Part shown: one piece after another, positions 23,583-32,316 of the stretch
Layout: every line of letters starts with the position of its first letter
Numbering within the stretch: the stretch's first letter is position 1
Source of the DNA: Bacteroidales bacterium
Lineage (GTDB): Bacteria; Bacteroidota; Bacteroidia; Bacteroidales; PWNQ01
Assembly: GCA_003557725.1 (NCBI GenBank)
Contig: PWNQ01000118.1
Span: 1-32,316, forward strand
Length of the DNA stretch: 32,316 bases
Reading direction: 5' to 3'
Program-made: the position numbers and the translations under genes
Notes under the pieces: model-generated
What the model saw: only the letters and a program-made list of their open reading frames with translations
Told to the model about the DNA's origin: nothing
The model's database searches: none

Positions 23583-23616
23583 AGGAAAATTATTTATGGA
23601 CAGGGGGGTGTTTTGC

Positions 23617-25722
23617 TTAGCTGATGCGGCTCCAGTGAGCGGAGCTTTCACCGATGTGCATCAGGTAATTCCTCATGGGGGCATTTTCCGGCTTTTCCAG
23701 GGAGGGGTCATCATTCAGCACTTTTCCTGCTATATCCCGGGCCGCTTTCAAAATCTTTTCATCCCGAATGATATCGGAGATCTTCAGGTTTAATATGCCG
23801 CTTTGCTTTGTTCCTTCCAGATCGCCGGGCCCCCGGAGCTTCATATCTTCTTCTGCCACTACAAAGCCGTCCTGAGTATGAACCATGGTGCCAATGCGCT
23901 TTCGTCCATCCTGGGTAAGCTTGTCTTTGGTCATCAGGATACAGTAAGACTGGTCGGCCCCACGGCCCACACGACCCCGCAACTGGTGTAGCTGGGATAA
24001 TCCGAACCGTTCTGCATTCTCAATAACCATTACCGAAGCATTGGGAACGTCTACCCCCACCTCAATAACGGTGGTAGACACCAATATCTGGGTTTCTCCT
24101 TTTATAAAACGGCTCATTTCATAGTCTTTGTCGCGGGTTTTCATCTTTCCGTGCACAATAGAAATGGCATAATGGGGCAGGGGAAATGCTCTGACAATAC
24201 TTTCGTATCCGTCCATCAGGTCTTTCAGGTCCATTTTTTGTGATTCATGGATCAATGGATATACTACATATACCTGTCTGTTTTTTGCTATTTCTTTTTT
24301 CATAAACCCAAATACTTTCAGTCTTTGGGCATCGGTAAAGTGTACTGTTTTCACGGGTTTTCTTCCCGGTGGCAATTCATCGATCACCGAGCAGTCCAGG
24401 TCGCCATAAACGGTCATTGCCAGGGTCCGGGGAATGGGGGTGGCGGTCATTACCAGCACATGGGGGGGAATGGTGTTTTTCTTCCACAGTCGGGCCCTTT
24501 GGGCAACCCCAAAGCGGTGTTGTTCGTCGATAACCACAAAGCCCAGGTTATTAAACTGTACTGCTTCTTCAATCAGGGCATGGGTTCCGATAAGGATGCG
24601 GATGGTTCCCCTTGCCAGGTCGTTTAAGATTGTTTTTCTTTGTGACTGTTTTGTGGAGCCTGTGAGCAGTTCAACCTGAATGTCCAGCCCTTGTAGCATT
24701 TGTGAAATATTGGTATAGTGTTGGGCTGCCAGTATCTCCGTGGGGGCCATCAGGGAAGTTTGTGTATTGTTATCCAGCGCAATAAGCATACACATAAGGG
24801 CCACCATGGTTTTTCCACTGCCCACATCTCCCTGGAGCAGGCGATTCATTTGGTATCCGTCGGCGGTGTCTTTTCGTATTTCCCGTATTACTCTCTTTTG
24901 GGCAGCGGTAAGCTCAAAGGGGATTTTTTCCCGGTAGAAGCGGTTTAAGAGTGTGCCCACATCATTAAAAATATGCCCTTTAAGTCTGGCTTTTTTTTGT
25001 TTAACCCGTAGAATACGCAATTGGATAAAGAATAGTTCTTCAAACTTAAGTCTTCGGCGTGCTTTTTCGAGGGCCTCAGGTGACTGAGGGAAGTGTATTT
25101 GCCGGAATGCCTCTTCACGTCCCATGAGCTTATAGTTCTGAATAAGCCTTGATGGGAAGTTTTCCGGGATTGTATTTTCGGTGGTTTTTAGCAGGTTTCG
25201 CAGGATTTTTTCCAGCCCCCGGGTATGGAGTCCAAACTTTTTCAGCTTTTCAGTACTGCTGTATATGGGTTGAAAGCCTTTACGCCGGGCGATTTGTTCG
25301 GGTGATTGTACCAGTTCCAGTTCAGGGTGAGCGATGGAATAAGCTCCTTTAAAGAAGTTGGGTTTTCCCAGTACCAGGTACTTCTGCCCCGGGGTGATGC
25401 GCTCTTTGGCATGGCTGACTCCTTTAAACCATAGCAACTCAATGGTTCCTGAGTCGTCGGCCAGGATAGCCGAAAAGCGTTGGTTTTGGCGGCTGCCCAC
25501 GGTCTCTGCTGAGCGGATGGTGCCCATAATCTGTACATAGGCCTGGTCGGAAGTGATATGGCTGATGCGGTGCACCTGGCTCCGATCAATATACCGGAAG
25601 GGATAGTGCTCCAGCAACTGTCCAAAATAAAAGACCCCCAGCTCCTTTTGAAGCAGCTCGGCCCGCTTGGGGCCCACACCTTTCAGGTAGGTAATGGGGG
25701 TTTTTAACAGATCAAAACTCAT
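23617..25722 (-). CDS. recG: ATP-dependent DNA helicase RecG
   Basis: RecG remodels stalled replication forks and migrates branched DNA. From the ATG giving MSFDLLKTPITYLKGVGPKRAELL it is 701 residues, normal length. The N-terminal wedge/OB domain (about 55-150) is followed by a superfamily 2 helicase core. Motif I is QGDVGSGKTMVA (about 298-310), motif II is DEQHRFGV and motif III is MTATPIPRTLAM. Motif VI lies in QLRGRVGRGADQSYCIL, and the C-terminal TRG-like region contains EEDMKLRGPGDLEGTKQSG. It is intact. The start codon is only 4 nt from a TATTTTTG element, so the message may be leaderless. The gldN terminator lies just upstream. Confidence 0.97.
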   Translation of the reverse strand: MSFDLLKTPITYLKGVGPKRAELLQKELGVFYFGQLLEHYPFRYIDRSQVHRISHITSDQAYVQIMGTIRSAETVGSRQNQRFSAILADDSGTIELLWFKGVSHAKERITPGQKYLVLGKPNFFKGAYSIAHPELELVQSPEQIARRKGFQPIYSSTEKLKKFGLHTRGLEKILRNLLKTTENTIPENFPSRLIQNYKLMGREEAFRQIHFPQSPEALEKARRRLKFEELFFIQLRILRVKQKKARLKGHIFNDVGTLLNRFYREKIPFELTAAQKRVIREIRKDTADGYQMNRLLQGDVGSGKTMVALMCMLIALDNNTQTSLMAPTEILAAQHYTNISQMLQGLDIQVELLTGSTKQSQRKTILNDLARGTIRILIGTHALIEEAVQFNNLGFVVIDEQHRFGVAQRARLWKKNTIPPHVLVMTATPIPRTLAMTVYGDLDCSVIDELPPGRKPVKTVHFTDAQRLKVFGFMKKEIAKNRQVYVVYPLIHESQKMDLKDLMDGYESIVRAFPLPHYAISIVHGKMKTRDKDYEMSRFIKGETQILVSTTVIEVGVDVPNASVMVIENAERFGLSQLHQLRGRVGRGADQSYCILMTKDKLTQDGRKRIGTMVHTQDGFVVAEEDMKLRGPGDLEGTKQSGILNLKISDIIRDEKILKAARDIAGKVLNDDPSLEKPENAPMRNYLMHIGESSAHWSRIS

Positions 25723-25726
25723 TAGA

Positions 25727-25734
25727 CAAAAATA
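25727..25734 (-). promoter_or_regulatory. -7 promoter element for recG
   Basis: TATTTTTG on the minus strand, ending 4 nt before the recG ATG. The ORF-track ATG would lie upstream of this element and is therefore unlikely to be used. Confidence 0.55.
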
Positions 25735-25750
25735 CAAAAAACCGCCATAA

Positions 25751-25787
25751 AAAAACTCCCTGCCGCTTTTTGTGGCAAGGAGTTTTT
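25751..25787 (-). terminator. Rho-independent terminator of the gldKLMN operon
   Basis: AAAAACTCC (25751-25759) pairs with GGAGTTTTT (25779-25787), and TGCC (25761-25764) pairs with GGCA (25774-25777), with one internal mismatch and a 9-nt loop. On the minus strand the stem is followed by a U-run, and on the plus strand also by U residues, so it may work in both directions. It lies about 25 bp past the gldN stop and insulates recG. Confidence 0.85.
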
Positions 25788-25811
25788 ATGCGTTAAACTA
25801 TGCATACCCTC

Positions 25812-26720
25812 TTAGTATTCCCAGAGGTTCATTTCGCTGTTTCTGATCCGCTCTTTAATACCCTCAGCTTCCAGCAGGGCGTCCATCCCCATTTTATAGT
25901 CACTGATCTCACGGTCATAAACGTTGGACTCCTTGTAGATAAAACTGGCAAACATTCTTTTGGCAAAGAGATCTTCATAGGAAAGTTCCTGAGCCTCATT
26001 ATGCCGGTTGAATACAGGAGCATTCACGAATGAATGCCTTGCCTCGGGGTAGTATATCCAGAACAAAGGTGTTACATCCACTTCACCACCATCCAGGGGC
26101 TTATGCCATATGGGGCGTATGCCAATGATGCGCACATCCATTACCGAACGGTGTTTGTCAAAAAACCACACCTCTTTAACATCCAGTTCGAAGATATCCT
26201 GTGTATTGGCTTCAATGGGTACTCTTTCAAATATCTCTTGTCCGAAATCATCATAGTCAATCACATCGATGGAGTCCTGCATTTGAGAGATAGCCTCTTC
26301 GATGGAGAGTGGTTCTACAAATTTATCGTCAGTGATATCTGAGCGGTAGACTACCATTTCCCCCCTTTCGATGGCACCTCTCACAACGGTCATAAAGTTT
26401 TCTCTTCCGTTTCTGGGTTGAAAGGGGTAGTAAAACGGCAGGTTGATCTTTTGCCTCATATCGATGCGTCGCCAGATGGTTTGGGACCACATAACGTCAG
26501 CTTCCCGGATGTATACATAAGGGAGTACTTCCCGGTTGTCGTGGCGGGTTTGTTCGGCAACATAATGGTTAGGAGCCTCTATAGTGCTCCTTTCGGTCTG
26601 CCACGCTTCCGGCCGGTCGGGTCGTTGCTGGGGTGTTACTGTCTCCTCAAACTGTGCCCATGCACCGGAAAAAGGTGCTATGATCAGTAGGGTAAGTAAA
26701 AACTTGATTGCCGTTTTCAT
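25812..26720 (-). CDS. gldN: Type IX secretion system protein GldN/PorN
   Basis: This 302-residue periplasmic protein has a signal peptide ending at SGAWAQ. In the T9SS, GldN/PorN pairs with the GldK/PorK lipoprotein to form the large ring under the outer membrane, and is driven by GldLM. Family blocks are YVYIREADVMWSQTIWRRIDMRQKINLPFYYP (residues about 67-98), FELDVKEVWFFDKHRSVMDVRIIGI, and the late YYPEARHSFVN ... LFAKRMFASFIYKESNVYDREI stretch. It is the last gene of the operon, 21 bp downstream of gldM, followed directly by a strong terminator. Confidence 0.95.
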   Translation of the reverse strand: MKTAIKFLLTLLIIAPFSGAWAQFEETVTPQQRPDRPEAWQTERSTIEAPNHYVAEQTRHDNREVLPYVYIREADVMWSQTIWRRIDMRQKINLPFYYPFQPRNGRENFMTVVRGAIERGEMVVYRSDITDDKFVEPLSIEEAISQMQDSIDVIDYDDFGQEIFERVPIEANTQDIFELDVKEVWFFDKHRSVMDVRIIGIRPIWHKPLDGGEVDVTPLFWIYYPEARHSFVNAPVFNRHNEAQELSYEDLFAKRMFASFIYKESNVYDREISDYKMGMDALLEAEGIKERIRNSEMNLWEY

Positions 26721-26741
26721 GGTTCTGGTATTTAAAGGATT

Positions 26742-28439
26742 TTACATCATATTAAAGAAGATGCCGTCCAGGGGGACAGATCCACTGGGACCCTGTGCTC
26801 TGATATTACTGAAACGGACCACAGATCCTCTGGGCAGGTTGTTCACCATGTTTTGCATTTCCTGAGTAAGCCGGTCGCCCTGTGTGTTATAGTTTTGCGT
26901 TCTGTTACCCACGGTGACGCTCATCTGGAAAGCCGTTACCCTGTAGTTTGCTTCGATCAGGGCGTCTTGTCTGGGGAAGAGACGAGCCCTGTTAAGCTCT
27001 ACGGCGGTAATATTATCTCCGGATGATTTGCCGGCCATTTGCAATGTGGGTCTGGGTAAGTTCCTTACCCGGAACTCCATGCTTCCCATAGCCCTGGTTG
27101 ATCCATCAGGCATTCTTGCACTCACATTGATGGTAGAAGTGGGTCCTTGTCCGGGTCGTACGGTATACCTTCCGCCACCACCGGTGATGGAAGCATTGGA
27201 AGCACTGACGCTCAGGTTTGCGGCGGCAACACCTGGAGCAGATACCTCAAGTGGGTTATCCACACCCCGGTAGAATACGTTTACCGCAGTAGCTGAAATA
27301 GTAGCCGCAGGCTCTGCAACCATATAGCTGGATGAGAAAGAATACAGGTTAAAGTCTTCCGGCTTGTCACCGGGAGTTCCAGCTTTCTGCAGACGGATAA
27401 GTCCGGCATATGTCCTTTCACCCAGACCACCCGGCTGGGTACGATACCGGGTCACCCCGTCAATAGTGGCTGTATCACTGCTAACCAGAGTACCTTCCGC
27501 TAATATTTGCTCATGAGATGCCGAGTCCACGCCTTCCAGAATATAAACTTCCGGTTTTTGCGTTTCACTCATGGCAGCTACCAGTATTTGCGCCTCATAA
27601 TCTTGCCCCCTCATAATATAGTTTGACTCGGGGATCACATAGGCCTCTACCCGGTCAAAGGTAAAGTCGGTTACACGAATTTGAGAAATAATGGCACTCA
27701 CCACTTCAGCTTCTGCATTGCGGATCTCAGCAATAATACGGTTTAGGGTAACCACATTGGCAGCCAAAATGGTCTTGTAAAAGTTAAAGGTCTGCCAGCT
27801 ACGGTAAGAGTCTGCCAGATGGGAGTAAATGTCGTCGGTGCTTAATCCCAGGCTTAAAGATTCGATCACATCCTGATCTTTTTCCGGGTCAAAGACATTT
27901 TCCAGGTCACTCCTGAACTGATCAATTTTCAGTTTGAGGCTATATCCGTATCCGGCATCCGGGTTTTCGTCTCCGTGAGGTGCCATAATACGGGTTGCCC
28001 TGATGTAGCTGTCCCTGCTTTTCATCATGGCCAGGGGCTTTTCCGCCCAGGTTCCGGTGACCTTGTTCCCGTCGCCATCTTCCCAGGTCGTCTCCAGGTT
28101 TGTAGTATCTTCTCCTTCTGAGAAGGCAATAAGTACATTCTTAACATGTTCCACATAACCCACCATGTCTTCGGTAAGTTCTTTGGCTTCTTGCGCCATT
28201 TCATATTGATCAGCAACCCTTGCGGAGTCAAAAGTGAGCTCCTGATGGAGTTGATTATATAATACCTGTGTTTTTCTGGTAAAGTTCCGGTTGGTTTCTT
28301 CCAGGCCTCTGTTTACCGTAACAAAAGCCTCCAGAACCTCGACGGATACGTTCAAGGCCAATAAAGCCGTCAGAACCAGGTACATCATATTGATCATCCT
28401 CTGTCGCGGACTAAGTGCGCTTAGGCTATTTCCACCCAT
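26742..28439 (-). CDS. gldM: Type IX secretion system motor protein GldM/PorM
   Basis: GldM forms with GldL the proton-powered motor of the T9SS and of gliding. The 565-residue protein starts with a cytoplasmic stretch and a single membrane helix (RQRMINMMYLVLTALLALNVSVEVLEAF, about 12-38). A helical D1 domain (to about 225) and three beta-rich domains follow (AGLIRLQKAGTPG; TAVNVFYRGVDNPLEVSAPGV; the C-terminal RGSVVRFSNIRAQGP), which contact the GldKN ring. The VFYRGVDNPL motif is highly typical. It is somewhat longer than the usual ~515 residues but shows no break. It lies between gldL (40 bp) and gldN (21 bp). Confidence 0.96.
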   Translation of the reverse strand: MGGNSLSALSPRQRMINMMYLVLTALLALNVSVEVLEAFVTVNRGLEETNRNFTRKTQVLYNQLHQELTFDSARVADQYEMAQEAKELTEDMVGYVEHVKNVLIAFSEGEDTTNLETTWEDGDGNKVTGTWAEKPLAMMKSRDSYIRATRIMAPHGDENPDAGYGYSLKLKIDQFRSDLENVFDPEKDQDVIESLSLGLSTDDIYSHLADSYRSWQTFNFYKTILAANVVTLNRIIAEIRNAEAEVVSAIISQIRVTDFTFDRVEAYVIPESNYIMRGQDYEAQILVAAMSETQKPEVYILEGVDSASHEQILAEGTLVSSDTATIDGVTRYRTQPGGLGERTYAGLIRLQKAGTPGDKPEDFNLYSFSSSYMVAEPAATISATAVNVFYRGVDNPLEVSAPGVAAANLSVSASNASITGGGGRYTVRPGQGPTSTINVSARMPDGSTRAMGSMEFRVRNLPRPTLQMAGKSSGDNITAVELNRARLFPRQDALIEANYRVTAFQMSVTVGNRTQNYNTQGDRLTQEMQNMVNNLPRGSVVRFSNIRAQGPSGSVPLDGIFFNMM

Positions 28440-28479
28440 AAATCAAAGTTTTTAAATTAAAAAATTGGTCTTTTGCGTA

Positions 28480-29358
28480 TTACTGGCTCTGCTGTACATT
28501 CATTGCAGCAAGCATATTACCGTAAACCTTATTGAGCTGGGCTACGTTGGAGCTGAGTGAAGCGGCATTTTGCTTGTATTCATCTGTTGTCTGTGCCGAT
28601 TCTTCCAGTTTGGTTACAAACTGGTTCAAGTTGTCTTTCAGCCTGTTGTTAATATCAGCCTGCTCACTACTGGTTTGAAGTTGTAACTCATAGGCGGAGT
28701 TGAGGGAAGCCAGGTTTTCAGAAACCTTCTTAATCTCATTTTTATAGGCGGAGGTATCCACATCCGAAAAGTCAATAGCGGATAATGAACTCTGCAGTTG
28801 CCTGGATGATTGATCCAGCAATTCGGTAGATTTCTTATAGGTGTCAGTCATCTCAGAGACGCTTTTGCTTGCCGTTTCCATGCTCTGCACATAGTTATTA
28901 GTTGCAACGGCTGCATTGCTTATCTGTCCTAATTTTTCAGCATTATCGCTAAGATTTCTCAGTCCTTTTCCCAGGCTTTCCATCAGTTCAGGGCCAATTT
29001 TAGCGTTCTCCAGCATTTTGTCCAGCTCTTGTGTGGTTGAGTCAACGATGACTTGCTGAGCACCACCACGGCGAGCAGGAGTGCTTTTATGCCCTTCCTC
29101 ATCATCCGGGTCATGTAAACCTGCTAATTCCGGATACACCAGACTCCAGTCCGGTTCTTGTTTTTGCTCCTCAAAAGCAGAAAAGAAGAAAATTACTACC
29201 TCGGTACCCATTCCGATGATAAGCATAATCTCTGCTCCGGGATAGTGGTTGATCTTAAACAATGCACCGGCAATTACCATTGCTGCCCCCCAACCATAAA
29301 GTCTGGCCAATACCACCTTAAAGGTTGGATTGTTTGAAATTCTGTTGATAAAACTCAT
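28480..29358 (-). CDS. gldL: Type IX secretion system motor protein GldL/PorL
   Basis: This inner-membrane stator-like partner of GldM has 292 residues. Two helices near the N-terminus (about 20-35 and 42-60) are followed by a long cytoplasmic, largely helical and Ser/Gln-rich tail. Charged residues known from GldL studies to sit in or near the membrane are present: Tyr21, Lys35 and His38 in LYGWG/FKINHYPG, and Glu53 in GMGTEVVIFFFSAFE. The tail (residues 100-290) looks like coiled coil with repeated Asn/Ser heptads. It lies 70 bp after gldK. Confidence 0.96.
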   Translation of the reverse strand: MSFINRISNNPTFKVVLARLYGWGAAMVIAGALFKINHYPGAEIMLIIGMGTEVVIFFFSAFEEQKQEPDWSLVYPELAGLHDPDDEEGHKSTPARRGGAQQVIVDSTTQELDKMLENAKIGPELMESLGKGLRNLSDNAEKLGQISNAAVATNNYVQSMETASKSVSEMTDTYKKSTELLDQSSRQLQSSLSAIDFSDVDTSAYKNEIKKVSENLASLNSAYELQLQTSSEQADINNRLKDNLNQFVTKLEESAQTTDEYKQNAASLSSNVAQLNKVYGNMLAAMNVQQSQ

Positions 29359-29428
29359 GATGTTGTTTGTTGATTTAAAATGGTTTGTTGTTTTGAACTA
29401 TCATATTATCCAATTATTTACAGATGGT

Positions 29429-30793
29429 TTAATTGTAAATATTGGATGCGCGCGGGCCATCTCCTTTATGCCGTCCCAGGTAGGTTTGAACGTTTCGGAA
29501 GCCGATAAATGATTTGGCAGTATCTTGATATTCGTAGGTTCTTACCCCGTTACGGATGTAGTGTCCAAAGTCCTTCCATGACCCACCCCGGAGCACTTTC
29601 CGTTTTTGTGCCTGGGTATCGCCGTCGCGGGCGTTATATGCCACCTGCATATTAAAGTCGGAGGCATAGTTATAGGCGGATTCATCATAAGCATCTGCTG
29701 TCCATTCGGCTACGTTTCCGGCCATATCATATAGCCCCCAGTCGTTGGGAGCATAATGAGCTACAATAATGGTATGGAATCCTCCATCATCTACCAGATT
29801 TCCTCTTAGTGGCTTATAGTTTGCCAGGAAGCAACCCTGGCTGTTACGTACATAGGGCCCGCCCCATGGGTACGGGTTCAGGTCCAGGCCACCACGGGCA
29901 GCCCATTCCCACTCCGACTCAGTAGGTAAACGGTAATCGTTCACAAAGGAAATGTTATTGGAGGAAAGGTACGCGTGATGCAGCCGAGTACGCCAAACGG
30001 AGAAAGCACGTGCCTGGTTCCAGTTAATGCCTACCACCGGATAATGGTCGTAGGCCGGATGCCAGAAATAATTCTGTGCCATGGGTTCATTATAAGAGTA
30101 AGCAAAATCGGAAATCCATACCAGGGTGTCCGGGTATATATTAATGGGTGCCGGGTTTACGATAAAAGCAGACCGGTCCTGTAACCCTTGTGCCCGGTTG
30201 CTACGTTTGGCCGCAGCACGGTAGTCGATCCAGAAATAATCGAAATTGAGCCGGCGTGTATCAAACTGAGTACGGTAATAAAATTGCTCATGTTCGGGCA
30301 GCAGATATCCTTCCTGCTCCAAATACAGACGCACTTCCGGGTGATCCCAGTCGATATCCTGCGACCAGTCGATGGCATAACACTCCCCGCCGCTCTCAAA
30401 ACAACGGTCTATAAACATCCCGTCGTCATCTCGGAGGAAATGCTCTCCATACATATCAGGATCATCCATAAGCCCTAATGCGTAATGAATTATAGAGTCC
30501 CTGACCCAATTTACAAACTGGCGATACTGGTTATTGGTGATCTCTGTTTCGTCCATGTAAAAGGCCTGAACCGATACGGTTCTGGATTGAGCCACATGGG
30601 CATAAGGAACGTCCTCATCGCTTACTCCCATATTATAGCTTCCCATGGGAATGTATACCATGCCGTGAGGATCTGGCTGATACCAATCAGGACGGTCCTG
30701 AACGCCGATCAGCTGACCATGGCCACGGTTATCACAGCTGGAAGCCATTACGGCAATACCCAGCATGACAAAAAGTAAACTCCTGACTTTCAT
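29429..30793 (-). CDS. gldK: Type IX secretion system lipoprotein GldK/PorK
   Basis: This outer-membrane lipoprotein of about 454 residues forms the periplasmic ring with GldN. From the ATG giving MKVRSLLFVML it has a type II signal and lipobox MASSC (Cys20); the ORF-track start six codons earlier is also possible. The mature part is a formylglycine-generating-enzyme/sulfatase-modifying-factor fold: VYIPMGSYNMG, FYMDETEITNNQYRQFVNW, RLPTESEWEWAARGG, WGLYDMAGNVAEWTADAY, VLRGGSWKDFGHYIRNGVR. GldK proteins are known to reuse this fold structurally. A -7 element lies upstream, so gldKLMN may be transcribed separately from porP. Confidence 0.95.
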   Translation of the reverse strand: MKVRSLLFVMLGIAVMASSCDNRGHGQLIGVQDRPDWYQPDPHGMVYIPMGSYNMGVSDEDVPYAHVAQSRTVSVQAFYMDETEITNNQYRQFVNWVRDSIIHYALGLMDDPDMYGEHFLRDDDGMFIDRCFESGGECYAIDWSQDIDWDHPEVRLYLEQEGYLLPEHEQFYYRTQFDTRRLNFDYFWIDYRAAAKRSNRAQGLQDRSAFIVNPAPINIYPDTLVWISDFAYSYNEPMAQNYFWHPAYDHYPVVGINWNQARAFSVWRTRLHHAYLSSNNISFVNDYRLPTESEWEWAARGGLDLNPYPWGGPYVRNSQGCFLANYKPLRGNLVDDGGFHTIIVAHYAPNDWGLYDMAGNVAEWTADAYDESAYNYASDFNMQVAYNARDGDTQAQKRKVLRGGSWKDFGHYIRNGVRTYEYQDTAKSFIGFRNVQTYLGRHKGDGPRASNIYN

Positions 30794-30866
30794 TAGCTTG
30801 TTCAAAATCATAGATGTTCGTTTTATTATTTCAGTTTCTTTAACGAAAGAAACCTAAATCAGGTTA

Positions 30867-30874
30867 CAAAGATA
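30867..30874 (-). promoter_or_regulatory. -7 promoter element for gldK
   Basis: TATCTTTG on the minus strand in the 90-bp gap between porP and gldK, about 75 nt ahead of the chosen ATG (55 nt ahead of the longer start). A direct repeat AAACCGTACCGT (30887-30898 and 30907-30918, 20-bp period) lies just upstream and overlaps the porP stop. Confidence 0.45.
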
Positions 30875-30900
30875 CATACTTTATGGAAACCGTACCGTAT

Positions 30901-31890
30901 TTATAAAAACCGTACCGTTTCATGTGACTCCAAAACTTTTGGGATCTCAATGTTAAAGCAGTAACGGAAAAATACTTCCACCGACCCCATGCTTCTTCCT
31001 TCCCTTCCCAGGGGTGAAGTGGTCACATCATAGCTGATACCCAGCATATCCCCTTCGGGAACAAATACATTGCCTCCTCCTCCTCCCAGGACATTGCGCA
31101 TGCCGATCAATACGGCAAATGCATCATTGGTACGGTATGTGAGTCCCCCGTAAAAGCGGTTCCTGTACCAAACGAGCGTGCTGAAATCATATTGTGCTGC
31201 AGCGAAATCCGTCTTTATCATTACCGAAGGCTCTAAGCTGAAATCAGGGTCGGGAAGGTTATAGGTATAACCACCGGTGATGTAGTAATGTCGCCTCCCT
31301 TTAGGGTTGGCAAGCTCATTGGGCAGATCGATCTCACTCTGTAATATTTTGGATGTGGATATGCCGGCATAAAAATGACCCGGAACCAGATAATAGGCAC
31401 CAAACTTCAAATCAAAAGCCATATTGGATTCTTCATTACCCCCCCCCCTCAAAAGAGGATCATTGGGGTCGCGTGGATCAAACATGGTAAAGTCGATAAC
31501 CTGATCCAGCATGCCTCCCATAATGCCGATCCCCAGGGTTCCCGGGCCGATATTCCGGTGGAATGAATAACCAAGTTCAATACTGGTATTTTTAAAGGCC
31601 CCGATTTGATCCTGCTTGAAGTTGATACCCACTCCGCCCAGGATCTGGTAAAAGTACAGATCAGCCGAGAAAAAAGTGGTTACCGGGTTCACACTGTTGC
31701 CCTCGGGGTCTTGAAAGCCAATCCACTGTTGGCGATGGGCACCATTAATGCAGTAGGCTCCGTTCAACCCGATATAACCGGGATTGTAGGCCGTGGTGGT
31801 AAACATGTAGTGTGTGTACTGTTCCTCCTGTTGCCCAAACAAGTGCAACGTTGCCAGCAGCATTAAAAATGTAAAAATTCGCTTTATCAT
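30901..31890 (-). CDS. PorP/SprF family type IX secretion outer-membrane protein
   Basis: This 329-residue outer-membrane beta-barrel has a signal peptide ending near LFGQ. The family opening EEQYTHYMFTTTAYNPGYIGLNGAY is followed by HRQQWIGFQDPEGNSVNPVTTFFSAD and alternating strand pairs (GGVGINFKQDQIGAFKNTSIELGYSF). These proteins work with the GldKN ring or, as fused-pair partners, deliver particular T9SS cargo such as gliding adhesins. Its place as the first gene before gldKLMN is the canonical por operon order, so it is likely the core PorP rather than an accessory copy. The upstream region is AT-rich without a clear TAnnTTTG. Confidence 0.93.
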   Translation of the reverse strand: MIKRIFTFLMLLATLHLFGQQEEQYTHYMFTTTAYNPGYIGLNGAYCINGAHRQQWIGFQDPEGNSVNPVTTFFSADLYFYQILGGVGINFKQDQIGAFKNTSIELGYSFHRNIGPGTLGIGIMGGMLDQVIDFTMFDPRDPNDPLLRGGGNEESNMAFDLKFGAYYLVPGHFYAGISTSKILQSEIDLPNELANPKGRRHYYITGGYTYNLPDPDFSLEPSVMIKTDFAAAQYDFSTLVWYRNRFYGGLTYRTNDAFAVLIGMRNVLGGGGGNVFVPEGDMLGISYDVTTSPLGREGRSMGSVEVFFRYCFNIEIPKVLESHETVRFL

Positions 31891-32124
31891 AACGGTAATA
31901 GTTTTCCTAAAATTGGCGCTAAATTAATAAAAAAATATTAATCAACAATCATTTGTTAATAGCATGATTTTATACAATCAGTTATATAAATCCATGATAT
32001 GATTCAAAACGCTGGCAGACCAGATTTTTAAGTATAACGGTTCAGTGGTTTTTTTCATATATGCCGCGTGTTAATTTATAATCATTCTAAATTGATCGGG
32101 TGCAATTTTTCATATGTTTATTTT
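31891..32124. other. AT-rich intergenic region upstream of the T9SS operon
   Basis: This stretch holds no supported gene. It contains several AT-rich inverted repeats (for example TTAATA and TATTAA around a poly-A run near 31925-31940) and presumably the porP promoter, though I could not find a good TAnnTTTG match on the minus strand. Confidence 0.5.
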
Positions 32125-32266
32125 TTGCCACGAATGCACGAATAATATGGGGTTTTATCTGTTTAGAATTTTGTTCGTTGTTCGTCCAGGCCCCGAAGGG
32201 TTTGGACAGGGGCGCGTTCGGTGGCCCGGTCCTCCCCTTTAGGGGAGTCAGAGGGGCGCGCGCGGG
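32125..32266. repeat. Second copy of the dispersed intergenic repeat modules, rearranged
   Basis: Modules shared with 16119-16361 are the 25-bp unit (32125-32149, inverted), TTTTGTTCGTTGTTC (32169-32183, inverted), GCCCCGAAGGG (32190-32200, inverted) and the GC-rich block (32219-32266, same orientation). The 25-bp unit and the GC-rich block have thus changed relative orientation between copies. The heptad array is missing here. The remaining 50 bp to the window end show nothing recognisable. Confidence 0.8.
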
Positions 32267-32316
32267 AGTATTTATGATGATGCAATCATTATCTTTTCTT
32301 TGTCAAGTTTCATGTG

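Overview
The window reads as chromosomal DNA from a Bacteroidota bacterium, most likely Bacteroidales/Marinilabiliales-like (lineage is inference). Four lines of evidence support this. There is a complete type IX secretion core (porP/sprF-gldK-gldL-gldM-gldN). There is an M1 peptidase with a T9SS C-terminal sorting domain. There is a DUF4296 lipoprotein. At least fourteen gene starts carry the Bacteroidetes -7 promoter element TAnnTTTG, while purine-rich Shine-Dalgarno sequences are hard to find. The genetic code looks standard, and no tRNA, rRNA, CRISPR array, transposase or phage gene was seen.

Layout. (1) 1-4982 is a surface-polysaccharide locus: a truncated Wzy_C O-antigen ligase/polymerase, a Wzz-type chain-length protein and a Wzx-like flippase on the minus strand, with a divergent GT4 glycosyltransferase interrupted by one in-frame TAA. 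(2) 5029-8629 holds rlmH, two small lipoproteins whose 3' ends overlap, and an isolated urocanate hydratase gene (hutU). (3) 8897-10653 is a two-gene operon of a membrane GT2 glycosyltransferase and an ECF sigma factor overlapping by 10 bp. (4) 10783-15895 is housekeeping: tgt and an LptF/LptG-type permease on the plus strand, converging exactly on ispE, followed by a class I aminotransferase and tsaB on the minus strand. (5) 15896-16372 is a GC-rich non-coding block of dispersed-repeat modules and a GGGCATR heptad array. (6) 16373-21049 holds the T9SS-exported M1 peptidase, an OmpA-family envelope protein and an FkbM methyltransferase. (7) 21077-25722 holds pheT and recG. (8) 25812-31890 is the T9SS operon, closed by a strong rho-independent terminator. 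(9) 31891-32316 is an AT-rich upstream region followed by a second, rearranged copy of the repeat modules of block 5.

The functional theme is the cell envelope. PorP, GldK/L/M/N, the CTD-bearing peptidase, the peptidoglycan-anchoring OmpA protein, the LPS-transport permease and the polysaccharide genes all build or cross the outer membrane. T9SS cargo in this phylum is commonly attached to A-LPS-type glycan, so the nearby O-antigen genes could supply the anchor; that link is inference. No clearly new multi-gene system is evident. The signals most worth a second look are the mosaic intergenic repeats with the potential G-quadruplex array, the inverted repeat wrapped around the tsaB promoter, the promoters only 4-7 nt from start codons (possible leaderless mRNAs), and the single-codon break in the GT4 gene.
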